A stretch of DNA of 64,000 nt from Terriglobia bacterium (GCA_020073085.1 JAIQFV010000011.1:90153-154152); one strand, 5' to 3'; positions 37,501-47,416 are shown, numbered from the stretch's first letter. Numbers and translations: made by a program. The notes: generated by a model not told the origin, from the letters alone.

Positions 37501-37839
37501 ATGCGAAAACTCATGTTACTGGTACTGTCCGCGGCTTTAACGCTTCCCATGTTGGCCGCGAACAAAAGCTTCAACAATGTCCCTGTCGTGGATGTGAGAT
37601 GCTCACAAAAAGCGTCGGCCGACCCGGATGCGCACACCCGATCCTGCCTTCTGATGTGCCAGGAGAGCGGTTTCGGCATCGTGACCGCAGAACATCAGTT
37701 CATAAAATTTGATAAGGAGGGTAATGCGAGGGTCCTGGAAGCGCTTAAGACCTCCCAGAAGAAGGACCACCTCCGCGTCGATGTCAGTGGAGAGGTTGAG
37801 AGCGACATTCTGAAAGTAAAAACGATCAAGCTGCTGTAA
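37501..37839 (+). CDS. small exported protein of unknown function
   Basis: The 112-residue protein has a clear signal peptide (MRKLMLLVLSAALTLPMLAA) and one pair of cysteines close together (SCLLMC) plus an earlier one (VRCSQ). The C-terminal half, with LRVDVSGEVESDILKVKTIKLL, reads like an OB-fold-type beta barrel. AGGAG lies just before the ATG. It precedes a dihaem cytochrome c gene by 130 bp and may be part of its transcript. I do not recognise the family. Confidence 0.78.
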   Translation: MRKLMLLVLSAALTLPMLAANKSFNNVPVVDVRCSQKASADPDAHTRSCLLMCQESGFGIVTAEHQFIKFDKEGNARVLEALKTSQKKDHLRVDVSGEVESDILKVKTIKLL

Positions 37840-37969
37840 CCCTTTCGGGGAGTGCGTCCATGCAAAAAGGTTACAGTGGAAACAAAAAATATACCTTGGA
37901 GTTTGCTGTATCTTTCTTTGGTGCTGCTGACTCTATCCGGTCGACGGGGGATTCCCCGCGGAGGATAAC

Positions 37970-39307
37970 ATGAGGAAGATAACGTTGTTCGGCACAGTGG
38001 CTCTAGTCGTGATGTTCTCGATGGTCGCGGCACAGCAATTCAGTTCTGAAAATCGGGGAGAAGAAATCCGCGGGCGCTCTCCCGACCGTGGCATAGAGAT
38101 GGACAGCACCATGATGGCCGCCCATGGAAGGCAGGTGTTCCGGTACGACACCTTTGGCGACGAAGATTTCTGGGGCGGGTCCCTGAAGTTGCACCAGGCG
38201 ATCGAGGGAACGAAGTTTGGTGGAGTAGGCCCCGGCGTCTCACCCCGCACCGCATTGGCGGTGGGGCTCAAGGTGGATGTGGATGTCCTTCCCAAGGACC
38301 TGATCGAAAAAATCCGGGCGGGTAAGGTCAATCTCGACGATCCCGCAACGACGCTTGCCTTGCTGCGCCTGAATTCGGTTCTAGGCGTAAAGGGGTTTTT
38401 CAATGAAGACGGAAGCCTGAAATCGGTCGGGATCCAGTGCGCCCTGTGCCATTCCACCGTCGATAATTCATTTGCTCCGGGGATTGGCCGGCGGCTCGAT
38501 GGCTGGGCGAATCGAGATCTCAATGTTGGCGCCATCGTCAGCTTGGCCCCGGATCTCAGCGGACCGGCCAATCTTCTCCATACGGATCAGACCACGGTTC
38601 GCAAGGTGCTTGCGTCCTGGGGTCCCGGAAAATTTGATGCCGCCCTGTTCCTGGACGGGAAGGCATTCCGACCGGACGGCAAGTCGGCAGCCACGCTCAT
38701 CCCGCCCGCATTCGGCCTTGCCGGTGTGAATCTGCACACGTGGACAGGGTGGGGATCCGCGACGCATTGGAATGCCCTGGTCGCAAACCTGGAAATGCAT
38801 GGGAAGGGCACGTTCTATGATCCGCGTTTGGCCAATGCCAGCCAGTTTCCCATTGCCGCAGAAGCAGGCTTCAATAATGTCAGGAGTTCCGAAGACCTGA
38901 TCACCGACAAGTTGCCCGACCTGCATTTCTACCAGTTGGCCCTTCCAGCCCCGACGCCACCTGCCGCCTCATTTAATCACGAAGCGGCGCAACGCGGTCA
39001 AGAGGTCTTCAAAGGCAGGGCCCAGTGCTCCAACTGCCATGTCCCGCCGCTCTTTACGGAACCGGGCTGGAACATGCACACGGCTCAAGAAATCGGGATC
39101 GATGATTTCCAGTCCAGTCGAGCGCCCGATCATGCCTATCGCACCGCTCCGCTGAAAGGCTTGTGGACCCATACCTCCGGCGGCTTTTATCATGACGGCC
39201 GATTCGCAACCCTCCGGGATGTGGTCGAGCACTACGATACCCAGTTCCACCTGGGGCTGACTGACCAGGAAAAGACAGATCTGATCGAGTACCTGAAATC
39301 GCTGTAA
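37970..39307 (+). CDS. exported dihaem cytochrome c, cytochrome c peroxidase/MauG-like
   Basis: The 445-residue protein has a signal peptide and two haem c motifs, CALCH at 157-161 and CSNCH at 353-357. The segment after the second, with GLWTHTSGGFYHDGRFATLRDVVEHYD, is typical of the cytochrome c peroxidase/MauG superfamily. The N-terminal 150 residues are longer than in classical peroxidases. Located in the periplasm, it may detoxify peroxide or act as an electron conduit. GGAGG precedes the ATG. The gene ends before a hairpin in the convergent gap. Confidence 0.87.
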   Translation: MRKITLFGTVALVVMFSMVAAQQFSSENRGEEIRGRSPDRGIEMDSTMMAAHGRQVFRYDTFGDEDFWGGSLKLHQAIEGTKFGGVGPGVSPRTALAVGLKVDVDVLPKDLIEKIRAGKVNLDDPATTLALLRLNSVLGVKGFFNEDGSLKSVGIQCALCHSTVDNSFAPGIGRRLDGWANRDLNVGAIVSLAPDLSGPANLLHTDQTTVRKVLASWGPGKFDAALFLDGKAFRPDGKSAATLIPPAFGLAGVNLHTWTGWGSATHWNALVANLEMHGKGTFYDPRLANASQFPIAAEAGFNNVRSSEDLITDKLPDLHFYQLALPAPTPPAASFNHEAAQRGQEVFKGRAQCSNCHVPPLFTEPGWNMHTAQEIGIDDFQSSRAPDHAYRTAPLKGLWTHTSGGFYHDGRFATLRDVVEHYDTQFHLGLTDQEKTDLIEYLKSL

Positions 39308-39315
39308 ATGTGCCA

Positions 39316-39356
39316 GCAGCGGCGCTCGTGGGTCGTTGATCTTCGAGTGCCGCTGC
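39316..39356. terminator. hairpin after the dihaem cytochrome gene
   Basis: GCAGCGGCGCTCG (39316-39328) pairs at 12 of 13 positions with CGAGTGCCGCTGC (39344-39356) across 15 nt, 9 bp after the cytochrome stop and between convergent genes. There is no T tract, so it is a 3'-end hairpin of uncertain efficiency. Confidence 0.45.
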
Positions 39357-39446
39357 GAAACGGGTCGGGAATTCGAGGGCGCCGGGTTTTGATATTCAAC
39401 CGGCACTTTAATGCTTTGTATGAACTTCAACCCGCTTCAGATCCCT

Positions 39447-41093
39447 TTATAGATCTTTCTCCTGCAACTGCACATCGGCGTTCTTCCATGCGGCCAAGAA
39501 TTTCTGATGTGCCGAATCGGCGTCGGCGGTTCGGTTCTGTGCCTTCAGGGTTTGCCAGAGCCCAAAGAGCGATCGGGGGTTGCCGGGATTGTGCAACAAG
39601 TCTTCGCGGAACACCTTCTCCGCTTCGGCGTATTGGTGGTCGCGAAACAACGCGCCGCCCAGAGACTCACGGACGGGATAATACCAGTCGGGGGGTTCGT
39701 CGTAGTGCAACGCGTCCTGGAGGGCCGCGGCCTTCTTCCACAATGTAATCGCCGTCTTGCGATCGCCGCGTGCTTCCGCCATTCGAGCATCCAGCGCATT
39801 CAATGCCAGATTCAAAACTGCGGCCGCGCTGTTGAATCCGAACGGCGTCCCCTCGGGGAGCTTGGGGATGGCCGCCGCAAGGGTCTTTCGCTCCTCGTCC
39901 ATCTTTGCGAGGTCATGCCCACCGACGTAGGCCAGCCCGCGGGCGTAGTGCCACAAGGCGGTGTCGATGAGGAGTTCGGCGTCGGGCGCAGGCGATTTCA
40001 GAATCTCGTCCCAACGATTGAAACGCGCCAGCACCCACGGCTGCATGGGCAGAAACCACTCCAGCATGGTCATCTGTTTGGCTTGAGGCTCGACGTGGGC
40101 CACAAGCTTTTCGGCGGCGTCGCGTGCACAAGCAAAGTTGCCTTCCATACTGCAGGCGAGTGCCAGGAAATGAAGATTGTGACTGTAGTACATCAGGTCG
40201 TACAGGCCGCCCTCAGTTCCGGCGCTCTGGATGAACGCCCGGTCCGCCTTGATCGCGGCCCGGTTGGCTTGGACGGCGCCGTCGTAGTTTCCAATGCGTT
40301 CGTAGATGTGGGCGGGCATATGGGCCAGGTGTCCGGCGGCGGGGGCCGCCGTCTCCAGGCGACGCGCGCTCGCCAGGGCCAGCTCGGGATGCGGCGAGGC
40401 TTCGACCGCATGAATATAAAAATGATTCGCGCCCAGATGCGCCGGATCGCGCCTCAAAACGGACTGGAGCACCGCGACGATCTCTTCCGTCCCGTCCGCA
40501 GGTTTTCCCTCCAGCGTCCAAAGATCCCAGGGATGCAGATTCATGATGCTGGCGGCGTACAACGCCGCAGCATCAAGATCGTCTGGATAACGGGCGGTGA
40601 GTTGTTTCATGGCCGCGCGATAATCCCCTGCCAGCTTTTTCAGGTCGGCCTGGGGGTCCTTGGAATAACAATGGGCCAGGGCTTCGACATAGTCGCGCTC
40701 ACGGGGAGGCGCGGTGACGGCCAGTTGGCGTGCTTTCTGTATCGCCTCGTAAGCCGTCTTTTCCCGCTCATGATCGATGTCGGTGTCATTGTAATTGGGG
40801 CCGACGGCCAAGGCGATGCCCCAATAGGGCATGGGTGATGCCGGATCCAGTTCGGCGGCGCGCCGAAACGACCGTGCGGCCTCTTCGTGATTGAAGGCGT
40901 AAATCAACGCCAATCCTTGATCAAAAAACTGCTGGGCATCGAGAACCTTAGTGTGGATGGGATGGTGGACGTCGCCCAGCCCTGCAATGATGGCCGCCGG
41001 ACGTTTCTTCGAAGTCATGGAAGAATGGTCGGGCTGAGCCCAAACCACCGCGGCGCAAAGAAGTAGGGCAAAAGCCCATGCCTTGTTTATCAC
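39447..41093 (-). CDS. exported TPR-repeat protein, paralog 1
   Basis: The 548-residue protein has a signal peptide (core ALLLCAAVVWAQ) and TPR units through most of its length, for example FNHEEAARSFRRAAELDPASPMPYWG and a C-terminal HQYAEAEKVFREDLLHNPGNPRSLFGLW. A central block with NHFYIHAVEASPHPELAL and HMPAHIYERIGNYDGAV is shared with the protein at 58873-60567, so the two are paralogs of one exported family. The start is a GTG at 41093 with a G-rich site upstream. It is probably a periplasmic scaffold; partner unknown. Confidence 0.85.
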   Translation of the reverse strand: MINKAWAFALLLCAAVVWAQPDHSSMTSKKRPAAIIAGLGDVHHPIHTKVLDAQQFFDQGLALIYAFNHEEAARSFRRAAELDPASPMPYWGIALAVGPNYNDTDIDHEREKTAYEAIQKARQLAVTAPPRERDYVEALAHCYSKDPQADLKKLAGDYRAAMKQLTARYPDDLDAAALYAASIMNLHPWDLWTLEGKPADGTEEIVAVLQSVLRRDPAHLGANHFYIHAVEASPHPELALASARRLETAAPAAGHLAHMPAHIYERIGNYDGAVQANRAAIKADRAFIQSAGTEGGLYDLMYYSHNLHFLALACSMEGNFACARDAAEKLVAHVEPQAKQMTMLEWFLPMQPWVLARFNRWDEILKSPAPDAELLIDTALWHYARGLAYVGGHDLAKMDEERKTLAAAIPKLPEGTPFGFNSAAAVLNLALNALDARMAEARGDRKTAITLWKKAAALQDALHYDEPPDWYYPVRESLGGALFRDHQYAEAEKVFREDLLHNPGNPRSLFGLWQTLKAQNRTADADSAHQKFLAAWKNADVQLQEKDL

Positions 41094-41294
41094 GAGGAAC
41101 CCCCCGAGTCAGGAATGTGTGGATCGGACATTATCTTAACAGTGGGGGACTGCCCTCGCAATGGGACACTCGAAGGAACAGATCCGCTGATGCCGCTCCG
41201 AACTTGGTGGGGAAATTAGAGGGTCCCATTCACGACTGCCCTTCCAACACGTCGTCCTGCTCAGTCCCCCTCGGGGGACTTGGTTTGGTACAGC

Positions 41295-41309
41295 CCGCTG
41301 CTTCAGCGG
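41295..41309. repeat. small palindrome in a 356-bp gap
   Basis: CCGCTG-CTT-CAGCGG is the only clear structure in the gap 41094-41449, which lies upstream of the exported TPR gene. I see no gene there; short frames are antisense or lack ribosome sites. Confidence 0.35.
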
Positions 41310-41449
41310 CGGGGAAGGGCCACCACCGACCGTTACCCCGATTCATCGGGGTTGAGTGCTTTGGCGACCCGTTCACGGGCCGACACGGGGATTTGCATTG
41401 GATAACCGCCGATTCCGATCTGCCCCCATCACGTCCAAGAGCCTGTTGT

Positions 41450-42754
41450 TCAGCGCACTTGAAAACTGATGTCCGCCTTATAGAAGTCAGGCTTCCCGTC
41501 CTTGAGGAAGGGTTGAAAATGCCATTGTTGCAGGGCCTCGTATCCTGCCAGGAATAGGACGGACGGTACATTGTTCGGATTCCCAGCACCCAGCAGTTTT
41601 CCATCGGGGCCAATCGACACGCGCACGACAAACGTTGTGCCCGGTGGCGCTGCTCCCGGCGGAATTTGTGGCTCAATTAAGTGGGTGGCCAGCTTGCGCG
41701 CCTCTGCATCGGACAGGAGCATGACAGGGTTTTCAATCTTGGTGTTGAACGCGAAGGTCAGATACCCCTCCACCTGAACAGGCTGGCCGTCGCTCACTGC
41801 GGGTTTGAATTGCCACTTTTGCACCTGCTGGCGAACGGTATCATCCAGTCCGGGATTGGCGGAGTTGCCTGGAAATGTCTCCCGGACATGTCCGCTCCTG
41901 TCCACACTCACATAGATGCTAAGGACGCCAGAGGTCTTGCCCCCGCGAACAGTGGGCCAGACGATATCAGGAGTTTGCAGGGCCAGACCCCGAAGCGGGG
42001 CCTCCGGCAAGAAGACGCTTCTCACCAGCTCCTGCTTCGGGGAGGGATGGGCAATGGCGAAGAGACTCTCGTCGGGGTCCTTCAGTTCTGACAGTTCGGT
42101 AATCTTTGCTTCAATGGTGGTCCCCGGCTCGGGATTTGTTACCAGGAGATAGGGGACAAGCTTTTCCTTGAATCTTTTGTAATCCTTGAATTCCACCGAG
42201 TATCCTGGGATTCCCACATAATTTAGCAGACCATAGCTGCCTTCGAAACAAATGGCGGAAAACGCGATGTTCTCGACCGGCGCAACGCCAACCTTCGTCT
42301 GGAAGCGGAGACAAGAATTGGCTAGCGGTGAATTCGGCGGCTTGCTGATAAGCGTATTGCTCTGTTTCAACACCTCAAGCACGGGCAGGGGGTCGAGCAG
42401 CGCTGTTACCAACTCGCGCAGCCACAAGGCATAATAATCATCTTCATCCTGTTCGAAGATTTTGTCGCCGTTGATGATGAGCGTCTGCGTGAAGTCGGGG
42501 GACTGGATCGTCCGGCGCCATTTATCGGGAGCAACCCAGAAGACCTCGATGTCCGCAATCCGATCCGTCTCCGGACTATCCTTCTCCAGGATCTTCGCCT
42601 TAAGATGGAAGGGTGGACTGCCTGGCGTGGTGAGCTTCGACTGGGCCACGGCATGTTCGGCAGCTTCCCCTATGGGAATCTGCTGAGCGAAGGTAGCCGC
42701 CGACAGGCTGACCACCAATCCGCTGAGTGCTAACAACCCCACACCAACTTTCAT
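41450..42754 (-). CDS. exported protein with two TonB C-terminal-like domains
   Basis: The 434-residue protein has a signal peptide (LLALSGLVVSLSAATFAQ). The N-terminal half has a beta pattern recalling lipoprotein-carrier-type domains (FWVAPDKWRRTIQSPDFTQTLIINGDKIF, in part). The second half has two repeats of the TonB-C type: SVDRSGHVRETFPGNSANP ... WQFKPAVSDGQPV and SIGPDGKLLGAGNPNNVPS ... WHFQPFLKDGKP. It lacks the N-terminal anchor and Pro-rich linker of real TonB, so energy transduction is unlikely. Acidobacterial genomes hold many such periplasmic proteins. Role unknown. Confidence 0.8.
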   Translation of the reverse strand: MKVGVGLLALSGLVVSLSAATFAQQIPIGEAAEHAVAQSKLTTPGSPPFHLKAKILEKDSPETDRIADIEVFWVAPDKWRRTIQSPDFTQTLIINGDKIFEQDEDDYYALWLRELVTALLDPLPVLEVLKQSNTLISKPPNSPLANSCLRFQTKVGVAPVENIAFSAICFEGSYGLLNYVGIPGYSVEFKDYKRFKEKLVPYLLVTNPEPGTTIEAKITELSELKDPDESLFAIAHPSPKQELVRSVFLPEAPLRGLALQTPDIVWPTVRGGKTSGVLSIYVSVDRSGHVRETFPGNSANPGLDDTVRQQVQKWQFKPAVSDGQPVQVEGYLTFAFNTKIENPVMLLSDAEARKLATHLIEPQIPPGAAPPGTTFVVRVSIGPDGKLLGAGNPNNVPSVLFLAGYEALQQWHFQPFLKDGKPDFYKADISFQVR

Positions 42755-42888
42755 AATCGCCTCATGTGGCCTACCAGCATAAATTTCGGGTCAGAATTTC
42801 ACATTCCAAAAACTGTCCTTTGATTTGGTCCCGGGTGGGACGAGTGCCTTGGAATTTTGGAATGTGGAATCCTGGCCTCAGAATGCTT

Positions 42889-43764
42889 TCATCGCGGCAT
42901 CTGTTGTACCACTGCCCGGAGTTCTGGCTCCTTGGCTCTAATTTGCCAAGTGAGATTTTCGAATTGTGGAAACTTCAGCACCTCTTCGCATTCCCTCATG
43001 GCATCAGCATACCGCTTCAGGACTTCAAGGCACTGCACTTTCCAAAAGTGCGCTGAGGCGACCTCGTATTCATCATTCGGGAGTTCAGCAATAATCCGAT
43101 CGAAAATCTCCATTGCGATGCGCGGATTGGAATGGATGCTCGCCCACCCAATGCTCGTTATGAGGTCAGCTATGTTCACCCTTGGATCCGAATTCTTTTT
43201 CGCCATATCAAAGAGTTCATCGAGCGACAGTCCTCCGAGTGCATACATAGCTCGATATGCGTTCCTTCTGACCTCAGGATCTCCTTGGATTGCCGCGTCT
43301 TTCAAAATCGGCATTGCTCGCTTGTCCCCTATTTCACCGAGACTGCTGGCAATCACACCACCGAAGACAAAAGGAATCTCAGTGCATCCATTCTTGCTCC
43401 CCAGTCCATATCGTTTTCTGGTTCCATCGGGTTCCTTCGCAAAGAAATTGCGACTCAAGAGTTTGATAAAAAAAGGTAAGACTCGCGCATCTTTGGACTT
43501 GACGAGCGCGGAACAGGCATATATCCAGCCGTCCTGCTGCTTTTCCACCATATCCATGAGGGGCGGAACAGACAGCTCGAGGTGTCTTGCCAGGTAATCG
43601 ATCGCACTCCATTGAGACCCATTCCTCGGATGCGCTAAGGCATCAATTGCCCCTGCCACGCTGGAGTAGTCCCGATCACTCGTCGCCGTGGCCACCGAAA
43701 TGAGGCTGGTAACAAGAATCCAAACTGTGCAATGAGCAACAGCTCGTCGAGCTAATCTATGCAT
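42889..43764 (-). CDS. exported HEAT-repeat-like helical protein
   Basis: The 291-residue protein starts with a signal or anchor (about residues 9-27). The body is built of helical pairs, including a HEAT-like unit ASSLGEIGDKRAMPILKDAAIQGDPEVRRNAYRAMYALG (in two blocks), and ends with a TPR-like helical pair (DAMRECEEVLKFPQF). There are no catalytic motifs. No ribosome site is obvious before the ATG. It is likely a periplasmic protein-binding scaffold; partner unknown. Confidence 0.7.
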   Translation of the reverse strand: MHRLARRAVAHCTVWILVTSLISVATATSDRDYSSVAGAIDALAHPRNGSQWSAIDYLARHLELSVPPLMDMVEKQQDGWIYACSALVKSKDARVLPFFIKLLSRNFFAKEPDGTRKRYGLGSKNGCTEIPFVFGGVIASSLGEIGDKRAMPILKDAAIQGDPEVRRNAYRAMYALGGLSLDELFDMAKKNSDPRVNIADLITSIGWASIHSNPRIAMEIFDRIIAELPNDEYEVASAHFWKVQCLEVLKRYADAMRECEEVLKFPQFENLTWQIRAKEPELRAVVQQMPR

Positions 43765-43908
43765 AAGAATGAATGTGGCAGTTGCTCGCCAGCGCCTCCC
43801 AAGTGAGCTCTGGCGTCCCCGGCCTCATGGGGATGGACTGAGAACTGAAATGCAGTCGCCAATGTGCAGAATGCAGAGCTCTAACAATTCTGACCCCAAT
43901 AATAGAGT

Positions 43909-44502
43909 TCAATTTGCATCCACCCTTACAATTTGGAATCCCTGTAACACATGTGAATAATGGGCAGTGCCATCAAAGTAGTACTCTGCGTGTGATACTC
44001 CTTTGTATTTGAAACTGAATCGAATTTCCAACTGAGACGAGCCACTCGTTATCGCTGAATACGTTCCGTCTGATACATATCCCGTAAGCATTTCCTCTGT
44101 CTGTGGTGGAAGAACATGCGTGGCAGGGCCGATATGCCCGATGGGGTATCCAGTTTTCTGCCCATTGATATAAAATCCCCACTCTATCGTTAACTCGCAC
44201 GCAGGTACACTTCCTACATTCTTGAATATGAAAACGACGGACAATTTCCTATTCACAGGGTCATCCTCTGCGCGTGAGTCATCAACTGTTAAGTAGGGTC
44301 TGTGTGTCAGTTCTAGGATTTTTTGAGCGACTTGAGCTGATCTCTTTGTAGCACGCCAATGTCCCAAAGAAACAATTGCATAAACCACGGTCGCAACAGC
44401 TATTACTGCAGTTGCAATTGCAGTAACGGTTGCTGGATCACGCCACCACTGGGTGAGATTGTGCGCATCATAAAGTCCAAAAACAAATCTCGCGAAGGTC
44501 AT
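43909..44502 (-). CDS. membrane protein of unknown function
   Basis: The 197-residue protein has one strong membrane helix near the N-terminus (TVTAIATAVIAVATVVYAIVSLG, about residues 25-47), a short basic linker and a C-terminal beta-rich domain of about 120 residues with KLSVVFIFKNVGSVPACELTIEW, resembling an immunoglobulin-like strand order. No family recognised. It lies in a run of small unknown genes with lower GC than the surroundings. The 297-bp gap 44503-44799 beside it shows nothing I can support. Confidence 0.65.
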   Translation of the reverse strand: MTFARFVFGLYDAHNLTQWWRDPATVTAIATAVIAVATVVYAIVSLGHWRATKRSAQVAQKILELTHRPYLTVDDSRAEDDPVNRKLSVVFIFKNVGSVPACELTIEWGFYINGQKTGYPIGHIGPATHVLPPQTEEMLTGYVSDGTYSAITSGSSQLEIRFSFKYKGVSHAEYYFDGTAHYSHVLQGFQIVRVDAN

Positions 44503-44799
44503 ATCAGTTACCTGATTTTGAAATTACTACTTGGCCTGACAACTTCCGCGCCAGCCAGGGCGGATTTGTGGATGTTCGATCGTGTGAGTCGCGTCTCGGC
44601 CTTTGGGCATTTGTTTTTGGCAGCGACACCGGGCCGGGATCTTACAGCGCGGTCAAGATTGTTAATTAGGATGACCCAACTCATGGGGAAGTTACAAAAA
44701 ACCAATTGCAGTTGTCACAACGCGCGTTCCGGCTCGATTAGATTCACGGGGGATTATGCTCGGTCGTTTCCTCTAACGATTAATCATTCCTTGTACAGT

Positions 44800-45033
44800 T
44801 CACTTGCTTATGCAACGAAAACAAACATCGGTCTCGATCCAAGCGTCTGCTTGCATTTCGTCGGCGCGCTCTAGTGCCCGTTTGCAGGCAGAAGCTTCGT
44901 CGTCGAGTGGTCCCTCTAAAAACACATCAGAAGGCAACCTATGCAAATATAAGTTATAAACATAGATCTCACCAGCTAGATCCCGAGCGGACTTCTTTCG
45001 AAAAATCAAGATATCATCCTCGCTAATTCCCAC
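44800..45033 (-). CDS. small soluble protein of unknown function
   Basis: The 77-residue protein has no signal peptide or membrane helix. A perfect-looking GGAGGTGAT ribosome site lies 7 nt before a GTG start, which strongly supports translation. The sequence is acidic, with a central helix of Asp/Glu/Ala (DDEASACKRALERADEMQADA) and two cysteines at the end (VCFRC). It resembles small companion proteins such as toxin or antitoxin partners in size, but no partner gene adjoins it. Function unknown. Confidence 0.65.
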   Translation of the reverse strand: MGISEDDILIFRKKSARDLAGEIYVYNLYLHRLPSDVFLEGPLDDEASACKRALERADEMQADAWIETDVCFRCISK

Positions 45034-45208
45034 CCGTAATCACCTCCGAGTTCACCGTTCTAATCTTTCATATCGAGTCTTTGCCCATCGCAAGAGCATA
45101 TCACACGGCGAAAAAGCGGGTCAGACCTGGACATAGAACTGAACAGAACTGACCTTGGGCAATAATCAAAATGGGATCAATTATGACGACGGGCGGCGAT
45201 GCCGGCAC

Positions 45209-45631
45209 TTATCGCGCCCGTCGACGAAGTGCCCGACGTGCCTCGGTCAATCGGCGGCGATGATCGCAGTAAGGTTGAGCATACGTGACGAACTCTTCGC
45301 GGGATAAGTTCCTGCCCAAATCCGGCACCACATCCCACAACGATTGGGCTTTCTCCAGATCCGCACACTCTTTCACATCACATTCCGCACAGGTACCGAA
45401 ACCCTTCGTCCGACAGCAGTGGCGCGCCTTGCAGGTGCGGCTGGTGTGAAACAGTTCTTCGTCTGGACCGAGACAACCGCCACAAGAGATGTTTTCGACC
45501 GTCTCGTTCAAATGGTAAATCCTCTGCCAGGCAGCCACGGTTCGCTTCTGGTGCGCCACCCCCCTGGCGCCCCCATGGTAGGCCGGACAATCCGAGCACA
45601 GAACTCCGCAAGCGGACATCATCCTAGTCAT
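45209..45631 (-). CDS. DUF3795-type cysteine-rich protein
   Basis: The 140-residue protein begins SACGVLCSDCPAY, the hallmark of the DUF3795 family, and continues with SCGGCLG, ARHCCRTKG and CAECDVKECADL: about eleven cysteines, likely zinc or iron-sulfur ligands. It is soluble and intracellular. AAGGAG lies 7 nt before the ATG at 45631; a longer start at 45658 lacks support. The family is widespread in anaerobes and soil bacteria without an assigned function. Confidence 0.85.
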   Translation of the reverse strand: MTRMMSACGVLCSDCPAYHGGARGVAHQKRTVAAWQRIYHLNETVENISCGGCLGPDEELFHTSRTCKARHCCRTKGFGTCAECDVKECADLEKAQSLWDVVPDLGRNLSREEFVTYAQPYCDHRRRLTEARRALRRRAR

Positions 45632-45671
45632 CTCGTTCTCCTTTCTTCCGCCTATCAATCTTCAATCATCC

Positions 45672-46109
45672 TCAGGTTAGAGTGATCGATGGCGTCTCGA
45701 TTTGTTTTTGTTTCTTCATTCGATGGAACGCGAATGTGGCCCTGACACAACTGAGGAAAACGGCTGAAAAGATTATCAAAAGGACCAAATTGTATCCGCC
45801 TTTTCCTTTGAAAATCATATACAGCTGTCCGGCCGAATACAGCACCAACCCCACAACCGCTGCCGTGCGCGACAATTTCCGGATTCCAAACCCGACAGCC
45901 ACAAAGATGGCCGCATCGAGGATCGCGGAGACGGGAACCCACTGGAAGATTGCAAAAAAAGTCGTCACTCCTGCGATCAAAAATGAAACCCACATTCCAC
46001 GATCTGCAACCGACTTGATGTCAGATTCACGGTGCACATCAGGCCACAGCAGTTCCCGAATTCTTGAATGACTCTGTGGTGTATTGGAAGAAAGGCCGAG
46101 TTGCTGCAT
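45672..46109 (-). CDS. four-helix membrane protein of unknown function
   Basis: The 145-residue protein has a soluble N-terminal 35 residues and four predicted membrane helices (starting MWVSFLIAGVTTFFAIF, ILDAAIFVAVGFGI, TAAVVGLVLYSAGQLYMIF and YNLVLLIIFSAVFLSCV). The start at 46109 has an AGGGGA site; extensions to 46208 are not needed. It is followed by the DUF3795 gene 40 bp away and is likely co-transcribed with it. No family recognised. Confidence 0.72.
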   Translation of the reverse strand: MQQLGLSSNTPQSHSRIRELLWPDVHRESDIKSVADRGMWVSFLIAGVTTFFAIFQWVPVSAILDAAIFVAVGFGIRKLSRTAAVVGLVLYSAGQLYMIFKGKGGYNLVLLIIFSAVFLSCVRATFAFHRMKKQKQIETPSITLT

Positions 46110-46324
46110 GCTTTCCCCTTTCATGAGGCATCGCCTGCCAATATACAGCACCCCAATGCGAGCTGATAGTCCCGGCGTGCGCCCCTGCGGATTGCGCCGG
46201 GGGTTCATAACAGAAAATTCGAATCAAACTCAAATCTTCAACAAATGGAATCTCCGACTTGCCCCCCCAACCCTCTTGACTCGAGAAGAACTCCGTGAAG
46301 CCCTGGGAAATTGACCGTCCCGTT

Positions 46325-47104
46325 TTATTGTCCCGGCTTCTGTGCCGACTGCGCCTCCTGCGCCTGTCGCACCAACTTCTTCAACTTGCCCTCGATCGAG
46401 GCGTCGCCGATGTGTTCATCCTGGAGCACGCCGTCGGCATCGATGGTGAAGGTGTGCGGAATGGCCTCAACGCCGAACAGCTTCGCCACCGGCCCCGTGA
46501 ACCCGCCGTCGCGGCACTGCAGCCAGGTCATCCGGTTTTTCGAGATGAACTCCTTCCACTTCTGTTCATCGCTGTCGAGACTCACGCTCAGCACAACCAG
46601 AGGTTGGCCTTGAAAACTGTCAGCGATCTTGCGTAAATGCGGGAGCGCGGCCCGGCAGGGTCCACACCAGGTCGCCCAGAAGTCGACTAACACGACCTTT
46701 CCTTTCAGATCGTCGAGCGAAACCCGCTGTCCATCAAGTGTAGTGACCGCAAAGGGCGGCGCCATCCGTGCGCGTGCCAGTTCGGGCTGGCTGATATAGC
46801 GCAGCGCACGTTGGCGATCCACATCGCCCGCAGGCCTCATCTTCACAAACCGCTCGAACTGCGCCTTCGCCGCCTCGTCCTGTCTCAACCGGGCGAGCAC
46901 CTGGCCGTCGGCAAAAACTGCCGCCGGGAAGTTCGCAAATGCCGCCAGCGCCTTGGTCATCTCGTCGTGGGCTCGCGTGAAGAGTTCATCCTTGCGTTTG
47001 TCCGACCCCTCGTACATCAGCACCAGGCCGAGTTGGTAGTGAGCAATGGCCAGCCAATCGCCACAATTTGAAGAGGGCCCGGATGGGGTCGCCTGGCCGA
47101 TCAA
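46325..47104 (-). CDS. TlpA/ResA-like thioredoxin with N-terminal helical repeats, probably 5'-truncated
   Basis: The C-terminal 140 residues are a complete redoxin with [17 protein letters not shown] and the cis-proline region [13 protein letters not shown]. The N-terminal 115 residues look like TPR units ([38 protein letters not shown]). Relatives of this layout normally begin with a signal peptide and more TPR units. Here the frame is closed by a stop five codons before a TTG start that has no ribosome site. The gene therefore seems to have lost its 5' end and, without export, may be non-functional. It borders the PadR-ADOP cassette. Confidence 0.7.
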   Translation of the reverse strand: MIGQATPSGPSSNCGDWLAIAHYQLGLVLMYEGSDKRKDELFTRAHDEMTKALAAFANFPAAVFADGQVLARLRQDEAAKAQFERFVKMRPAGDVDRQRALRYISQPELARARMAPPFAVTTLDGQRVSLDDLKGKVVLVDFWATWCGPCRAALPHLRKIADSFQGQPLVVLSVSLDSDEQKWKEFISKNRMTWLQCRDGGFTGPVAKLFGVEAIPHTFTIDADGVLQDEHIGDASIEGKLKKLVRQAQEAQSAQKPGQ

Positions 47105-47366
47105 AAGTGTAGAACTTCACAATCGGGAATTCAAGGAGAAAGCGTAACAGAGGAGTTCAGAGTTCATAGTTCTCAGAATTCATTCCCACGGCAGTGGATA
47201 GATTGGGGTCGGCTGCATGGATCAGGGTAGCAGGCATGGAAAAAGCCGACAATGCTCCGGAAGGGTATGCCTGTGATCCCAGCGCGGCCGCTTGGAAATT
47301 ACCTTACACTGCAGAGGGGTTTGGTCTGCCTCTTGAAGCTTGCTTTTACATGAAATGTGGCTTTTG

Positions 47367-47416
47367 TTTGGAATTTGGATTTTACTTGGATTTTGGAGTT
47401 TGGATTTTGGAATTTG
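47367..47416. repeat. T/G-rich heptad tract upstream of padR
   Basis: About 50 bp of 7-bp periodic sequence (TTTGGAA, TTTGGAT, TTTGGAG variants) lie 76 bp before the PadR start. The period matches the heptad elements elsewhere, but the unit differs and no inverted partner is present. Otherwise the 387-bp stretch 47105-47491 has no gene I can support. Confidence 0.45.

Noticed and set aside
39507..40838. 443-codon plus-strand frame opposite the exported TPR gene
   Set aside because: Shadow of the minus-strand TPR gene, which has a signal peptide and family-wide motifs.
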